A stretch of 55,968 nt of DNA, taken from the NCBI GenBank assembly GCA_034506335.1, contig JAPDPR010000016.1, forward strand, positions 1 through 55,968. The letters are read 5' to 3'. The notes under the pieces are model-generated. The model was not told the origin of the DNA. It searched no databases and was given only the letters and a program-made list of their open reading frames with translations. This stretch comes from a candidate division KSB1 bacterium. GTDB taxonomy: Bacteria; Zhuqueibacterota; Zhuqueibacteria; JANLFK01; Oleimicrobiaceae. The number at the start of each line of letters is the position of its first letter. Position 1 is the stretch's first letter. Below, in pieces: positions 8,392 through 17,485 of this stretch. Both the position numbers and the translations under genes were made by a program.

Positions 8392-9543
8392 TCACTCTCC
8401 CTGCAGGCGTGTTGCGAACTGTCGCGCCCAGGCATCGCTCGCAAGGATGTCCTCCACCTGTGGCCGAGCCACCCCCTGGTGCGCCGCCATGGTCTGTTCG
8501 ATAAGCCAGGGGATGCGGTCGAAGCTGAGCCGCCGGGACAGAAACGCTGCGACGGCCACTTCGTTGGCAGCGTTCATCACCGCAGGCATGGTTCCCCCCT
8601 CGCGCACGGCTCGGTACGCAAGCTCAAGGCAGGGGAACCTACCGGGCTCAGGGGGAAGAAAGTCCAGGCGCAGCTGACGGGAAAAGTCCAGGCGCGGCCA
8701 AGAGGTGGGAAGTCGCTGCGGATAGGTGAGCGCTACTTGGATGGGAATGCGCATGTCCGGCACCCCCAATTGCGCCTTCACCGACCCGTCCACAAACTCC
8801 ACCATCGAGTGCACGATCGACTGCGGGTGAATCACCACCTCCACCTGCTCCACCGGCATGGCAAAGAGCCAGTGTGCCTCGATCACCTCCAGCCCCTTGT
8901 TCATCATCGTCGCCGAGTCAATGGTGATCTTCGGCCCCATACGCCAGTTCGGGTGGGCCAGGGCCTGTTCCACCGTCACATCCTTGAGCCGAGCCGGCTC
9001 CAGGTTCAGAAACGGTCCGCCTGAGGCGGTAAGGATAAGCCGCCGCACCGCGCTGCGCTCCTCACCCATCAGGCACTGGAATATGGCGCTGTGCTCGCTG
9101 TCGATGGGGATAATGCGCACCCGCCGCTCTGCCGCCCTGGTCATCACCAGCTCCCCACCGGCCACCAGGGTCTCCTTGTTGGCCAGCGCCACATTTTTGC
9201 CCTGGTCAATGGCGTTCAGGGTCGGCAACAGCCCGGCCGCCCCCACCACTGCATTCACCAGGAGGTCATAGTCCCCGGCAGCTGCCACCTGGGCCGTGGC
9301 CTCCTGCCCCACCCAGAGCTCCACACCGCTGCGCCGCAAGCTTTGCCGCACCTGTTCAGGGCATCGGCCGCTGGCGATGGCCACTGCGCGTGGGTGGTAC
9401 TTGGATGCCTGCTCCGCCACCACTTCGGCGTCATCCCAGGTGGCCAAGTAGGTGACGGCAAACTCCCCCGGCAACGCATCCACCACTTCCAGGCAGCTAC
9501 GGCCGATGGAACCCGTCGAACCAAGAATAGCCAGCCTCTTCAC
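8392..9543 (-). CDS. dxr: 1-deoxy-D-xylulose-5-phosphate reductoisomerase
   Basis: Dxr (IspC) is the NADPH-dependent second step of the MEP isoprenoid route and supplies precursor to UppS farther along the same strand. The 383 residues show the NADPH-binding GSTGSIGRSCLEVVD at the N-terminus, VALANKETLVAGG, the metal-binding IPIDSEHSAIFQCL, the flexible substrate loop LTASGGPFLN, and MGPKITIDSATMMNKGLEVIEAHWLF. The length is normal and the ATG at 9543 is the only sensible start. It is followed by rseP after a 61-bp gap. The cdsA gene that commonly precedes dxr is absent. Confidence 0.95.
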   Translation of the reverse strand: MKRLAILGSTGSIGRSCLEVVDALPGEFAVTYLATWDDAEVVAEQASKYHPRAVAIASGRCPEQVRQSLRRSGVELWVGQEATAQVAAAGDYDLLVNAVVGAAGLLPTLNAIDQGKNVALANKETLVAGGELVMTRAAERRVRIIPIDSEHSAIFQCLMGEERSAVRRLILTASGGPFLNLEPARLKDVTVEQALAHPNWRMGPKITIDSATMMNKGLEVIEAHWLFAMPVEQVEVVIHPQSIVHSMVEFVDGSVKAQLGVPDMRIPIQVALTYPQRLPTSWPRLDFSRQLRLDFLPPEPGRFPCLELAYRAVREGGTMPAVMNAANEVAVAAFLSRRLSFDRIPWLIEQTMAAHQGVARPQVEDILASDAWARQFATRLQGE

Positions 9544-9562
9544 GCCGGCCGCACCCCACGGG

Positions 9563-10303
9563 TCAACGTATGGTCACCCCGACGCCGACGTTGAACCCGG
9601 CAAACTCTTCGGCGAACATATAGTCGATGTTGGCGTACACCAGCGGCAAAGGCCTGATGGTCACGCCCACATTGCCGTGCAGATTGGTCGAAGCATAGCT
9701 GCCCGTCACCCCTTGGTAATCCAGCTCCAGCGAAGTTCGGTCCACCCCGACGCCGGAATAGAACGTGATGAACGGCACTCCCTTGCTGATGACTGCCTTC
9801 AGGCTCACCGTGCTCACTGTGCCAAAGCTGTACTCTTCCGGCACGAAAAAGGCGTGGTAGGCGACCATGAGCGCCACCTTGGGCAGCAGTGGTCCCTGCA
9901 GCAGGCCGTACTTCAGGCCCACACCGGCAAGCGTCACGCCACCGCGTGTTGGCTCCTCCCCCAGGGGATAGTGGAAGAATCTGCCCATCGCCTCCAACCT
10001 AAAGGGCAAGCCGACGCTGGCATGGACAAAGGGCAGCCCGACAAAGTCCACATTCTCGAATGGGCCTTGCCTGAGGGCCTTGTACTCATCCGGCACAAAC
10101 ACGGCTACCCCGCGCAGGCCCACATCCAGGCCGAGGATGCCGTGTAGGTCTGCCGTGTGGAATGTCCCTCCTGCGGAGAGGGAACTAAAGAGCTCTAACA
10201 CCTGATCGACGTCTTGTGGGCCGACGTAGAAATTCTGTGCCCGCGCATGCGGCACAGCGAGCATTGCCCCCGCTACCAGCACCGCCACGGCCAGTGTACG
10301 CAT
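9563..10303 (-). CDS. Predicted outer-membrane beta-barrel protein, function unknown
   Basis: A 246-residue exported protein: a signal peptide (MRTLAVAVLVAGAMLAVPHARA, then QNFY) followed by repeated amphipathic strands typical of a small barrel, for example VGLRGVAVFVPDEY, GVTLAGVGLKYGLL and LHGNVGVTIRPLPLVYANIDY. It ends FNVGVGVTIR. It may belong to the DUF6588-type family, but I do not recognise it with certainty. The ATG at 10303 is preceded by AGGAGGTG five bases away; an in-frame GTG two codons earlier overlaps that site and is less likely. It lies 2 bp after lipM and 19 bp before dxr, so it is probably co-transcribed with the LPS/isoprenoid genes. No catalytic motif is visible. Confidence 0.7.
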   Translation of the reverse strand: MRTLAVAVLVAGAMLAVPHARAQNFYVGPQDVDQVLELFSSLSAGGTFHTADLHGILGLDVGLRGVAVFVPDEYKALRQGPFENVDFVGLPFVHASVGLPFRLEAMGRFFHYPLGEEPTRGGVTLAGVGLKYGLLQGPLLPKVALMVAYHAFFVPEEYSFGTVSTVSLKAVISKGVPFITFYSGVGVDRTSLELDYQGVTGSYASTNLHGNVGVTIRPLPLVYANIDYMFAEEFAGFNVGVGVTIR

Positions 10304-10305
10304 GG

Positions 10306-11142
10306 TCACCTCCTGTTTGGGTCCTGGTACTTGGCCAGAAGCTGCTTAGCCCTGGTCACCTCTGCAGCAGTGAGCGTTCCGCGCTCCAGGGATATCCCCA
10401 GAGTGTGTTCGAACCCGCGGGCCAGCGCCGTGGCCATTTCCTCGAAGCCCACCGGCCGCCCAGCGATCTCGTCCACGGCCACCGTCCTGCGTTGCAGAAA
10501 CTCACGATAGCGCCTCCGACCCGCCTCATCTAACCCTGCCAAGTAGTCCACCAGGCGCAGGTGGGCGCTGCCGAGAAGAATGGAGCCGTGTTGAAGAATG
10601 GCACCCTCGAACCGCCTTTGCGCGCTCCCCACCAGTTTGCGCCCCTGCCACAAGATCTCGTTGCGCACCGAGCTGGAAAAACAAGGCACCGAGAATTCAC
10701 CCCGACGGTAGTCCCGCTCGTTGTGCGGCGCGCGCTCGAACTGCGCCACTACCCCGAGGTTATGCAACCCCTGAAGCAGGGCCCTGCTGAGCACTTCGTA
10801 GGTGCGGGGGATTTCCTCGTGGTAATGCACACTTGACGCAGGCAGCACTACGCAGTACGTGAGTTCCTCATCATGAAGAATGGCGCGCCCGCCGGTGGGC
10901 CTGCGCACCACCTCGACCCCATCGGCGCGGCAGCGCTCCAGGTCGATCTCCTCCAGGTGTTGGTGATAACCCAAGGAGATACACGCCGGCCGCCACCAGT
11001 ACACGCGCAGAGTGGGTGGCCCCTGTCCGGCCGCCGCCTCACTGGCGAGCGCCTCGTCCACCGCCATGTTCCAGGCACCTGCTCCGGGCCCTGTGTCCAG
11101 AAAGCGCCAGCGCTCCGCCACCCGTGCCGACCCGCCCATCAT
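10306..11142 (-). CDS. lipM: Octanoyltransferase LipM / lipoate-protein ligase A family
   Basis: This family attaches octanoate or lipoate to lipoyl domains such as the glycine-cleavage H protein. The 278-residue sequence shows the biotin/lipoate ligase fold: RRPTGGRAILHDEELTY, then FSVPCFSSSVRNEI with Cys154, then GRKLVGSAQRR with Lys169, and HGSILL. A Cys at this place is the acyl-thioester nucleophile of Bacillus LipM, which favours octanoyltransferase over ATP-dependent LplA; this is inference from the motif. Its start overlaps the lpxA stop (TGATG), so translation is likely coupled to lipid A genes, an unusual partner. It occupies the place downstream of lpxA where lpxB is often found. 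GcvT, which works with lipoyl-H protein, is 5 kb away. Confidence 0.85.
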   Translation of the reverse strand: MMGGSARVAERWRFLDTGPGAGAWNMAVDEALASEAAAGQGPPTLRVYWWRPACISLGYHQHLEEIDLERCRADGVEVVRRPTGGRAILHDEELTYCVVLPASSVHYHEEIPRTYEVLSRALLQGLHNLGVVAQFERAPHNERDYRRGEFSVPCFSSSVRNEILWQGRKLVGSAQRRFEGAILQHGSILLGSAHLRLVDYLAGLDEAGRRRYREFLQRRTVAVDEIAGRPVGFEEMATALARGFEHTLGISLERGTLTAAEVTRAKQLLAKYQDPNRR

Positions 11143-11912
11143 CAGATGATCCCGCGCCTGCTCCCCTCGATGAAGCGCACGACGTGTTGGATCTCCTCAG
11201 TCTGCGGCAGTTCCTCGCGGATGCGCGCCAGCGCCTGACTGACGTTGAGATTGGACCGATAAAGGAGGCGGTAGGCGCGCTTGAGTAACGCCATGGTCTC
11301 CTGGGAAAATCCCCGCCGGCGCAACCCCACAGAATTGAGCCCTGCAAACTGCAGCGGCTCAGCCATGGCCAGGACGTACGGGGGCACATCCTTCATCGCC
11401 TTGCATCCGGCGCCCACAAAGGCATGACACCCGATGCGCACAAACTGGTGCACGGCCAGCAACCCACCTAGGGTCGCCCAGTCCTCCACGGTGACGTGGC
11501 CCGCCAGATTGGCCGCGTTGGCCATGATCACGTGGTTTCCCACCGTGCAGTCGTGGGCCACGTGGATGTAGGCCATCAGCAGGCAGTCACTGCCAACGAC
11601 CGTCTTCCAGTGCTCCTTGGTACCGCGGTTGAGCGTGGCGTACTCGCGGATCACCGTTCGGTCGCCAATTTCCAGTGTGGTCTCTTCGTTGCCGAACTTG
11701 AGGTCCTGCGGCACTGTGCCCAACACTGCCCCGTGGTGAACACGGCAGTCCCTGCCCAGGCGCGTCCCCGAGGCGATGAGCACGTGGGAACCGATCGTGG
11801 TTCCGTCCCCAATGATGACATTTTTCTCGATGACAGAAAACGGGCCCACGGACACGCCGTGGCCCAACTCAGCAGCAGGATCAACCAGTGCAGTGGGATG
11901 AATGGTGGTCAG
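11142..11912 (-). CDS. lpxA: UDP-N-acetylglucosamine O-acyltransferase LpxA, probable CTG start
   Basis: LpxA catalyses the first lipid A step, moving a 3-hydroxyacyl chain from ACP to UDP-GlcNAc. The protein is a left-handed beta-helix of hexapeptide repeats starting IHPTALVDPAAELGHG; it contains the catalytic-His region IHVAHDCTVGNH and HQFVRIGCHAFVGAG, and ends with the helical C-terminal domain. The frame is open far upstream, but the only ATG is deep inside lpxC-fabZ. A perfect GAGGAGG lies seven bases before a CTG at 11912, giving LTTIHPTAL and 256 residues, the normal length. I therefore call CTG as the start. The alternative is ATT three codons later, which is too far from the ribosome site. 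It lies 16 bp after lpxC-fabZ and overlaps lipM. Confidence 0.88.
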   Translation of the reverse strand: MTTIHPTALVDPAAELGHGVSVGPFSVIEKNVIIGDGTTIGSHVLIASGTRLGRDCRVHHGAVLGTVPQDLKFGNEETTLEIGDRTVIREYATLNRGTKEHWKTVVGSDCLLMAYIHVAHDCTVGNHVIMANAANLAGHVTVEDWATLGGLLAVHQFVRIGCHAFVGAGCKAMKDVPPYVLAMAEPLQFAGLNSVGLRRRGFSQETMALLKRAYRLLYRSNLNVSQALARIREELPQTEEIQHVVRFIEGSRRGII

Positions 11913-11928
11913 TCGCGTTCCTCCTCTG

Positions 11929-13344
11929 CTACTCCCTGTGCGGCACCAGCGTCTCGTCCACAATTGCTGCGGAGAATTCAGCCTCGCAGACCAAGTCGCC
12001 ACTCACAAAAGCCTTTCCGGCCATCTTGCACAGAGCCTTCCGGAACTTTACAATCTCCACCTCGAACACGAGCTGATCCCCAGGCAGCACCGGCTTCCGG
12101 AACCGAACATTGTCGATACCCGCAAAGTAGACCAGCTTGCCCACGGGATCATCCTCGGCATCCAACATGAGCAGGCCTCCCACCTGCGCCATCGCCTCCA
12201 GAATGAGGACACCGGGCATGATGGGCCGGCCGGGAAAATGCCCTTGGAAAAACCATTCGCTCACGGTCACGTTCTTGACCCCGACCACCTTCTCCTTCGG
12301 GATCAGGTCCACAATCTTGTCCACTAGCAAGAAGGGGTAGCGGTGGGGCAAGATGCGCTGAATCCCGTCTATGTCCATCACCAGGCCTTCGACCGACGTC
12401 TTCTGGTACTTGGCCTTGATGAGCTGCTTTTTGTATTCTTTGCGGATGCGTTTGACCAGCTCCACGTTCGCGGCATGGCCGGAGCGGGCCGCCAACACGT
12501 GGGCCCGCAACGGCACCCCCAAGAGCGCCAGATCGCCGATCAGGTCCAGGGCTTTATGCCGCACGGGTTCGTTAGGGTAGCGCAGCTCCCGTCCGTTGAG
12601 AATGCCATTCTTGCCGAGAGTGATGTCTTCGCTCAGATTGAGCTTGCGGCGCAACGCTTCCAGCTCCTCGTCGCTCATCTGCCGGTCGCAGATGACAATG
12701 GCGTTGTCCAGGCTGCCACCCTTGATGAGGCCCGCTTCCCACAGCTCTTCCACCTCGTGCAGGAAGCAAAAGGTGCGGGCTGGCGCGTACTCGCTGACAA
12801 ATTCATCGCTCAACGAGTACATGGAGGTGTATTGCGTGCCCAGGGCCGGGTTTTTATAGTCCACCATGAAGGTGATGCGAAATTCATCGGAGGGGACCAC
12901 AACCAGGTCGACCCCGTTGGCCGGGTCGCTGTAGGTCAGGGTGCGATCGATGATCAGGTAGTCCTTGGGGGAATCTTGTTGTACCAGGCCAGCGTCCAGC
13001 AGTACCTTCACAAAGGGCATGGCGCTGCCGTCTCCCACCGGGGGTTCGTTGCCATCGATCTCCACCAGAATGTTGTCGATCTCCAAGCCGGCGATGGCGG
13101 CCAACACGTGCTCCACGGTGTGGATGCGCACATCGCCCAGTCCCAAGGTCGTGCCCCGGGAGATGTCCACCACGTGGTCGATGTCCGCGGGAATCTCCAC
13201 CGAATTTTCCAAATCCACGCGCTTGAAACGGATGCCGCTATTGACCGGCGCCGGCTTGAACGTGACTTTGGTCTTGCTCCCGGTGTGCAGGCCGACCCCT
13301 GAATAGGAGATTGCCCTCTTGATCGTCTGTTGTTGCCGCAACAT
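11929..13344 (-). CDS. lpxC/fabZ: Fused LpxC deacetylase / FabZ-type 3-hydroxyacyl-ACP dehydratase
   Basis: A bifunctional protein of 471 residues. Residues about 1-300 are LpxC, the zinc deacetylase committing UDP-acyl-GlcNAc to lipid [17 protein letters not shown], and [14 protein letters not shown] with zinc ligands. Residues about 325-471 are FabZ: the substrate-tunnel block [15 protein letters not shown] with its catalytic His, then [23 protein letters not shown] with the Glu. The dehydratase competes for the same 3-hydroxyacyl-ACP that LpxA/LpxD use, so fusion sets a fixed ratio of lipid A to fatty acid flux. LpxC-FabZ fusions are known in Bacteroidota and relatives, so this is also a lineage marker. 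The frame is continuous through the junction. It lies between lpxD and lpxA. Confidence 0.95.
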   Translation of the reverse strand: MLRQQQTIKRAISYSGVGLHTGSKTKVTFKPAPVNSGIRFKRVDLENSVEIPADIDHVVDISRGTTLGLGDVRIHTVEHVLAAIAGLEIDNILVEIDGNEPPVGDGSAMPFVKVLLDAGLVQQDSPKDYLIIDRTLTYSDPANGVDLVVVPSDEFRITFMVDYKNPALGTQYTSMYSLSDEFVSEYAPARTFCFLHEVEELWEAGLIKGGSLDNAIVICDRQMSDEELEALRRKLNLSEDITLGKNGILNGRELRYPNEPVRHKALDLIGDLALLGVPLRAHVLAARSGHAANVELVKRIRKEYKKQLIKAKYQKTSVEGLVMDIDGIQRILPHRYPFLLVDKIVDLIPKEKVVGVKNVTVSEWFFQGHFPGRPIMPGVLILEAMAQVGGLLMLDAEDDPVGKLVYFAGIDNVRFRKPVLPGDQLVFEVEIVKFRKALCKMAGKAFVSGDLVCEAEFSAAIVDETLVPHRE

Positions 13345-13371
13345 GAACGTCTTGTCCTCACAAGCTGTGGT

Positions 13372-14418
13372 TCACGTGTCCTGGTGGCCGAGCATGCCAC
13401 GCAGGCGTTCCACCTCCTTCTCCAGCGCCCTGACCCTTTTGATGAGTTCCGGCAGTCTGGCCAGGGCTGCTAATGAGCGGTGGTAGCTGGTCACCTCGCG
13501 CGCAGGGTAGCCCGTGACGAACACGCCTGGTGGCACGTCCTTGGCCACTCCGGCTTGGGCGCCGATAATGCTGTCGTCCCCAATATGGATGTGCCCCACG
13601 AAGCCGGCCTGTCCACCGATCTTCACCCGCTTGCCCACCTGCGTGCTGCCAGAAATGCCTGCCTGGGCGGCGATGACGGTGTGCTCGCCCACCTCCACGT
13701 TGTGCGCGATCTGGATGAGATTATCCAACTTAGCACCACGACGGATTATGGTCGCCCCAAGCGTGGCCCGGTCGATGGTCGTATTGGCCCCGATCTCCAC
13801 ATCGTCCTCGATGATTACCGTGCCGGTTTGGGGGAGCTTCTCGTAATGGTCCTCTTCGTAGACGAAGCCGAAGCCGTCAGCACCAAGCACGGCACCGCTG
13901 TGGATGATGACGCGGCGGCCGATCTGCACCCCCTCGCGCACCGTTACGTTGGCATGAATAACCGAGTCGTCTCCAACGGTCACGTTCGGGTAGAGCACCA
14001 CGCCTGGGTAAATCTTCACGTCTCGCCCCAGTCGTACGTTGCGCCCTACGACCGCCAGAGGTCCTACGGCCACGCCCGGGCCCAGGACTGCCGACTCGTC
14101 CACCACGGCCAAGGGGTGCACGCCAGGCGGCAATGTCTCTTCCGGGGGGTTAAAAAGGCGGACGGCTTTCAGAAACGCAAAGTACGGGTCCTTGACGCGA
14201 ATGGCAGGAATTGGGCATGGGCCCTGAAAGTCCTCAGCCAGAATGATCGCCGACGCCCGGGTGGAGGTCACGAACTTGGCATATTTGGGGTTGGCTAAGA
14301 AAGTCAACTCGCCCTCGTGGGCATCCTGGATCTTGCCAAGGCCGTGAATGCGCACCCCCCCGTCCCCGCTCACCGTGCCTCCCACGTGCGCGGCGATGTC
14401 TGCCAAGGTCATTGTCAT
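13372..14418 (-). CDS. lpxD: UDP-3-O-acylglucosamine N-acyltransferase LpxD
   Basis: LpxD adds the second 3-hydroxyacyl chain in lipid A synthesis, using the product of LpxC. The 348 residues comprise an N-terminal uridine-binding domain ([15 protein letters not shown] region), a long left-handed beta-helix of hexapeptide repeats (from about residue 100), the catalytic-His segment [17 protein letters not shown], and a C-terminal helix extending to [16 protein letters not shown]. The length is normal. The start is ATG at 14418, with a second ATG two codons on; neither has a strong ribosome site. The lpxC-fabZ start lies 27 bp downstream, and the upstream neighbour is ompH, the conserved bamA-skp-lpxD order. 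Confidence 0.95.
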   Translation of the reverse strand: MTMTLADIAAHVGGTVSGDGGVRIHGLGKIQDAHEGELTFLANPKYAKFVTSTRASAIILAEDFQGPCPIPAIRVKDPYFAFLKAVRLFNPPEETLPPGVHPLAVVDESAVLGPGVAVGPLAVVGRNVRLGRDVKIYPGVVLYPNVTVGDDSVIHANVTVREGVQIGRRVIIHSGAVLGADGFGFVYEEDHYEKLPQTGTVIIEDDVEIGANTTIDRATLGATIIRRGAKLDNLIQIAHNVEVGEHTVIAAQAGISGSTQVGKRVKIGGQAGFVGHIHIGDDSIIGAQAGVAKDVPPGVFVTGYPAREVTSYHRSLAALARLPELIKRVRALEKEVERLRGMLGHQDT

Positions 14419-14442
14419 TGGCGGTCCGCCGGCTTGGTCGAC

Positions 14443-14997
14443 CTACCCCTTGGACCCGGTCGTCTTCACGCTCTTGTTGAGCTCCTCGATCACCCGATCG
14501 GTAAGATCAGGTTGGTCAGGCGCGGCATAGACAATATTGCCGTTGACGCCATCAAAGATGTAGGTAAAGCCCTCTGCCTCGCCGATCTTCTTGATTACCG
14601 CGGTGACCGCATTGATGATCGGCTCCATGAGCTCGCGTTCCTTGCGGAAGGCCTCGCCATTCTGGCCCCACTTCTCCATCTGGAACTGCTGGATGCTCAT
14701 GTAGAGGTTCTGAATCTCCTGCTGCTTCTCTTGCTTGCGCTGCTCGCTGAGCAGCAGGCTCTGCGATTCCAGCTGGTCGGAGAGCTCCTGCAACTGGCGC
14801 TGCATCTCCCTCACCTGGGCCTCCCACCCTGCGTTGATCTCGTCAAACTTTTTCTGGGCGTCCTGTGCCTCCTTGTACTCTCGGAGTATCTTTTGGGAGT
14901 TGATGTAGCCGATTTTCATCTTCTGCGCCCAGGCCCCGGGGACAGCCATTGCCACGACCAAAAGAGCACTCACCAGAGCAACCACACGTGTCTTCAC
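14443..14997 (-). CDS. ompH: Periplasmic OmpH/Skp-family chaperone
   Basis: Skp holds unfolded outer-membrane proteins in the periplasm on the way to BamA. The 184-residue protein has a signal peptide (MKTRVVALVSALLVVAMAVPGAWAQ), then KIGYINSQKILREY, the conserved start of the OmpH fold, then a long charged coiled coil (about residues 50-125, rich in E, Q, K) that forms the tentacles, and a C-terminal strand-rich end FTYIFDGVNGNIVYA that closes the trimer body. Length and position directly after bamA and before lpxD are typical. FCB genomes often carry two tandem ompH copies; only one is present here. Confidence 0.9.
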   Translation of the reverse strand: MKTRVVALVSALLVVAMAVPGAWAQKMKIGYINSQKILREYKEAQDAQKKFDEINAGWEAQVREMQRQLQELSDQLESQSLLLSEQRKQEKQQEIQNLYMSIQQFQMEKWGQNGEAFRKERELMEPIINAVTAVIKKIGEAEGFTYIFDGVNGNIVYAAPDQPDLTDRVIEELNKSVKTTGSKG

Positions 14998-15075
14998 CTT
15001 TACCTCCCTAAGCCTAAATCCTCACAACTACGGCCGTCGGCAGTTGTCAGCACGGCCCTCCTTACTCCTCGATGT

Positions 15076-17406
15076 CTAAAATCCTCGGCCAAACACAAAG
15101 TGCGGCACCCACCTGCCGCGTCGCTCGCCCGTCCTGGCGTCGACATTATCAAAGCCATACGCATAGTCGAAGCCCAGAATGCCGATCATGGGCATGTACA
15201 CACGCGCGCCAAAGCCCACTGACCGTTTCAGGTCATTCGGGTCGCACCGCGTCATCGTCGGCCAGGTATTGCCCGCTTCGGCAAAGAGCAGGGCAAACAC
15301 AGTGGGATTGGGCACGATGGGCAGACGGAGCTCTGCCGTGTACTTAAGCAGGACACGGTCGCCCATGGCGCTCGCATACCCGGCAAGGGGATCCTGATAG
15401 CCTCGCAGGGGTGTGGAGCGCGACATACCCTCGCCACCGATGAAGAACAAGTCCAAGTATGGGATGCGCGAGTCACGGGCAAATCCATCCATGTAGCCCG
15501 CCTCAAGGCCCAAGTGCAGGATCAGCTGCCAAAACGTGGGCAAGAACCAGTCGCTGGAGAACTGATGCTTGTGGTAGCCCACATTGCCGCCTAAAGGGCC
15601 ACCGGCGATCTGGGTCTGCAGCGTCACCTGCGAGCCCCTGCGGGGGAATTCCGGGTGGTCCAGGCTATTGCGCGAAATGATCTGCGCAATGCTTCGGCTC
15701 GTCAGTGGCCCCATCTCTTCGTAACGCCTGAAGTAGGGGTTAGTCTCGAGCAGAATGGGCAAAAAGTCGGAAAGCTGCGTTTGGTCCACAGCGAAGATCC
15801 AGTCGCCGCGGAAGTAGTTGTCCGGCCAGCGGAAGCGCCGCCCCACGCGGAGCGAACCACCCCGGCTGCGCTGACGGTAGCCGATGTAAAGCGGGTCCCG
15901 CTTGGTGTCGTAGAAACTGAACCCGGCCAACGTCGGTGTGTCGAACAACCACGGCTCAGTGAAACTGATCATGAACGACCGGAAGCTCCGCCCAAAGTTC
16001 CAGTCAAAGCTCAGGCGCTGGCCATTGCCGAAGAGGTTATTCATGGACACGCCGATGCTGCCGATCATCTTGTCGCGTTCGCTCCACCCGGCCGACATGT
16101 TCGCGGTGTCGGTGGACTTTTCTTCAACCTTGAACTCCACGTCCACCTTCTTCTCGTCCACCGGCTGCACTTTCGGTTCCACATTGGCGAAGTAGTTGAG
16201 CATGTACACTTCGCGCTGGCTCCGAATCAGCAGATCGCGGTTAAAGACCTCGCCAGGACGAATCCGCAACTCGCGGCGAATAACCTTCTCCTTGGTCTTG
16301 GTGTTCCCGGTGATGTGAATCTTGTGAATGTGCGCCTGGTCGTTCTCCATCACCACAAAGTGTACATCCACCCGGTCCTCGCCCACCGGCCGCTCTTTTG
16401 GGCTGATATTGGCATAGATATAGCCGTTGTCGTAATACAAGCCACCGATTCTCTCAAACACCGCCTTGTTCAGTTTCCCCTTGTCGTAGATGTCCCCCTC
16501 CTTAAAGTCCAACAGCCGCGCCAGCTCCTCCTCGGTGTAGACCTTGTTGCCTTCCCAGGTGATGGTCCCGAACCGGTACTGCTTGCCTTCGTGCACCCAG
16601 ATGGCGATGTACATGTCGTCGCCGGCAGTGCCGTAGTAGACAGAGTCGCGCAGCACCTCCGCGTCGCGGTAGCCGTGGTTGTGGTAAAACTCGACCACCT
16701 TGTCCAGGTCTTCCTCATACTTTTTCCGGTCAAAATCGGCGCCACGCCACCAGCGATCCTCCTTGGTCCCCTTCATCTGCCTGCGCAATTTGCCGTCATC
16801 AAAGGCCACGTTTCCATAGAAGTCGATCTTCTTGATCTGAACCTTTTTCCCTTCGTCGATGACCACCCGCACCACGACCCGGTCCGGAGTCTCGGCTGGG
16901 CGCACCTGCATGTCGATCTTTGCCAGCAAGTACCCCTTCTCCTTGTACGCGTCCTTAAGCTTCTTGCGGGCGCGCTGCAAGGTTCGCTGGCTCATCACCT
17001 GGCCACGATAGAAGTTGAGCTTACCGTCGATTTCTTCTTTCTTGAGCTTCTTATTCCCCTCAAGCTCCACCCTTTCCAGGCGCGGGTATTCGCTCACCTT
17101 GATGCTCAAAAACACCCCGTCAGCCACCTCGCGGTCCAAGAGGATCTGCACGTCGGAAAAAATGTCCAGGCTCCAGAGCTGACGGATGGCGTTCTGGATG
17201 TCGTCGCTCGTGATCTGGCTACCCACCGTCAAGCCGGAGCTCAGGCGGATCATGTTGCCGTCGGCGGTCTTGTTGCCTTCCACAGACAGACCGAGTAACT
17301 TGACGCTGCGGCGGCCGGTCTGGCCAAAAACCACTACGCCTTGAAACAGCACAGCGATGAGCACAAGTCCGACAACCAGTGTTCTTTTCATTCCTCGCTC
17401 ATGCAC
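15076..17406 (-). CDS. bamA: Outer-membrane protein assembly factor BamA
   Basis: BamA is the essential insertase folding beta-barrels into the outer membrane. The 776-residue protein has a signal peptide (MKRTLVVGLVLIAVLFQG), five POTRA domains (about residues 30-420; for example VELEGNKKLKKEEIDGKL, IHKIHITGNTKTKEKVIRREL), and a 16-strand barrel with the lid motif region LRGYQDPLAGY and a C-terminal strand ending in Phe (FVFGRGF). The reading frame starts at a GTG (17406) with GAGGAG eight bases upstream; an ATG five codons later would give the same mature protein. It sits between tamB and ompH, with all three acting on outer-membrane assembly. Confidence 0.95.
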   Translation of the reverse strand: MHERGMKRTLVVGLVLIAVLFQGVVVFGQTGRRSVKLLGLSVEGNKTADGNMIRLSSGLTVGSQITSDDIQNAIRQLWSLDIFSDVQILLDREVADGVFLSIKVSEYPRLERVELEGNKKLKKEEIDGKLNFYRGQVMSQRTLQRARKKLKDAYKEKGYLLAKIDMQVRPAETPDRVVVRVVIDEGKKVQIKKIDFYGNVAFDDGKLRRQMKGTKEDRWWRGADFDRKKYEEDLDKVVEFYHNHGYRDAEVLRDSVYYGTAGDDMYIAIWVHEGKQYRFGTITWEGNKVYTEEELARLLDFKEGDIYDKGKLNKAVFERIGGLYYDNGYIYANISPKERPVGEDRVDVHFVVMENDQAHIHKIHITGNTKTKEKVIRRELRIRPGEVFNRDLLIRSQREVYMLNYFANVEPKVQPVDEKKVDVEFKVEEKSTDTANMSAGWSERDKMIGSIGVSMNNLFGNGQRLSFDWNFGRSFRSFMISFTEPWLFDTPTLAGFSFYDTKRDPLYIGYRQRSRGGSLRVGRRFRWPDNYFRGDWIFAVDQTQLSDFLPILLETNPYFRRYEEMGPLTSRSIAQIISRNSLDHPEFPRRGSQVTLQTQIAGGPLGGNVGYHKHQFSSDWFLPTFWQLILHLGLEAGYMDGFARDSRIPYLDLFFIGGEGMSRSTPLRGYQDPLAGYASAMGDRVLLKYTAELRLPIVPNPTVFALLFAEAGNTWPTMTRCDPNDLKRSVGFGARVYMPMIGILGFDYAYGFDNVDARTGERRGRWVPHFVFGRGF

Positions 17407-17485
17407 TCCATGATCTCCTCTCTGCGCACAATGTACAAAATCCCGAGAAAATTGCCAAGGGAAAAACTGCCGCTCTCTACCCCGG

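Noticed and set aside
11912..12002. Upstream ATG for lpxA
   Set aside because: It lies inside fabZ and would add 30 residues of non-LpxA composition; the CTG with a ribosome site matches the family start.
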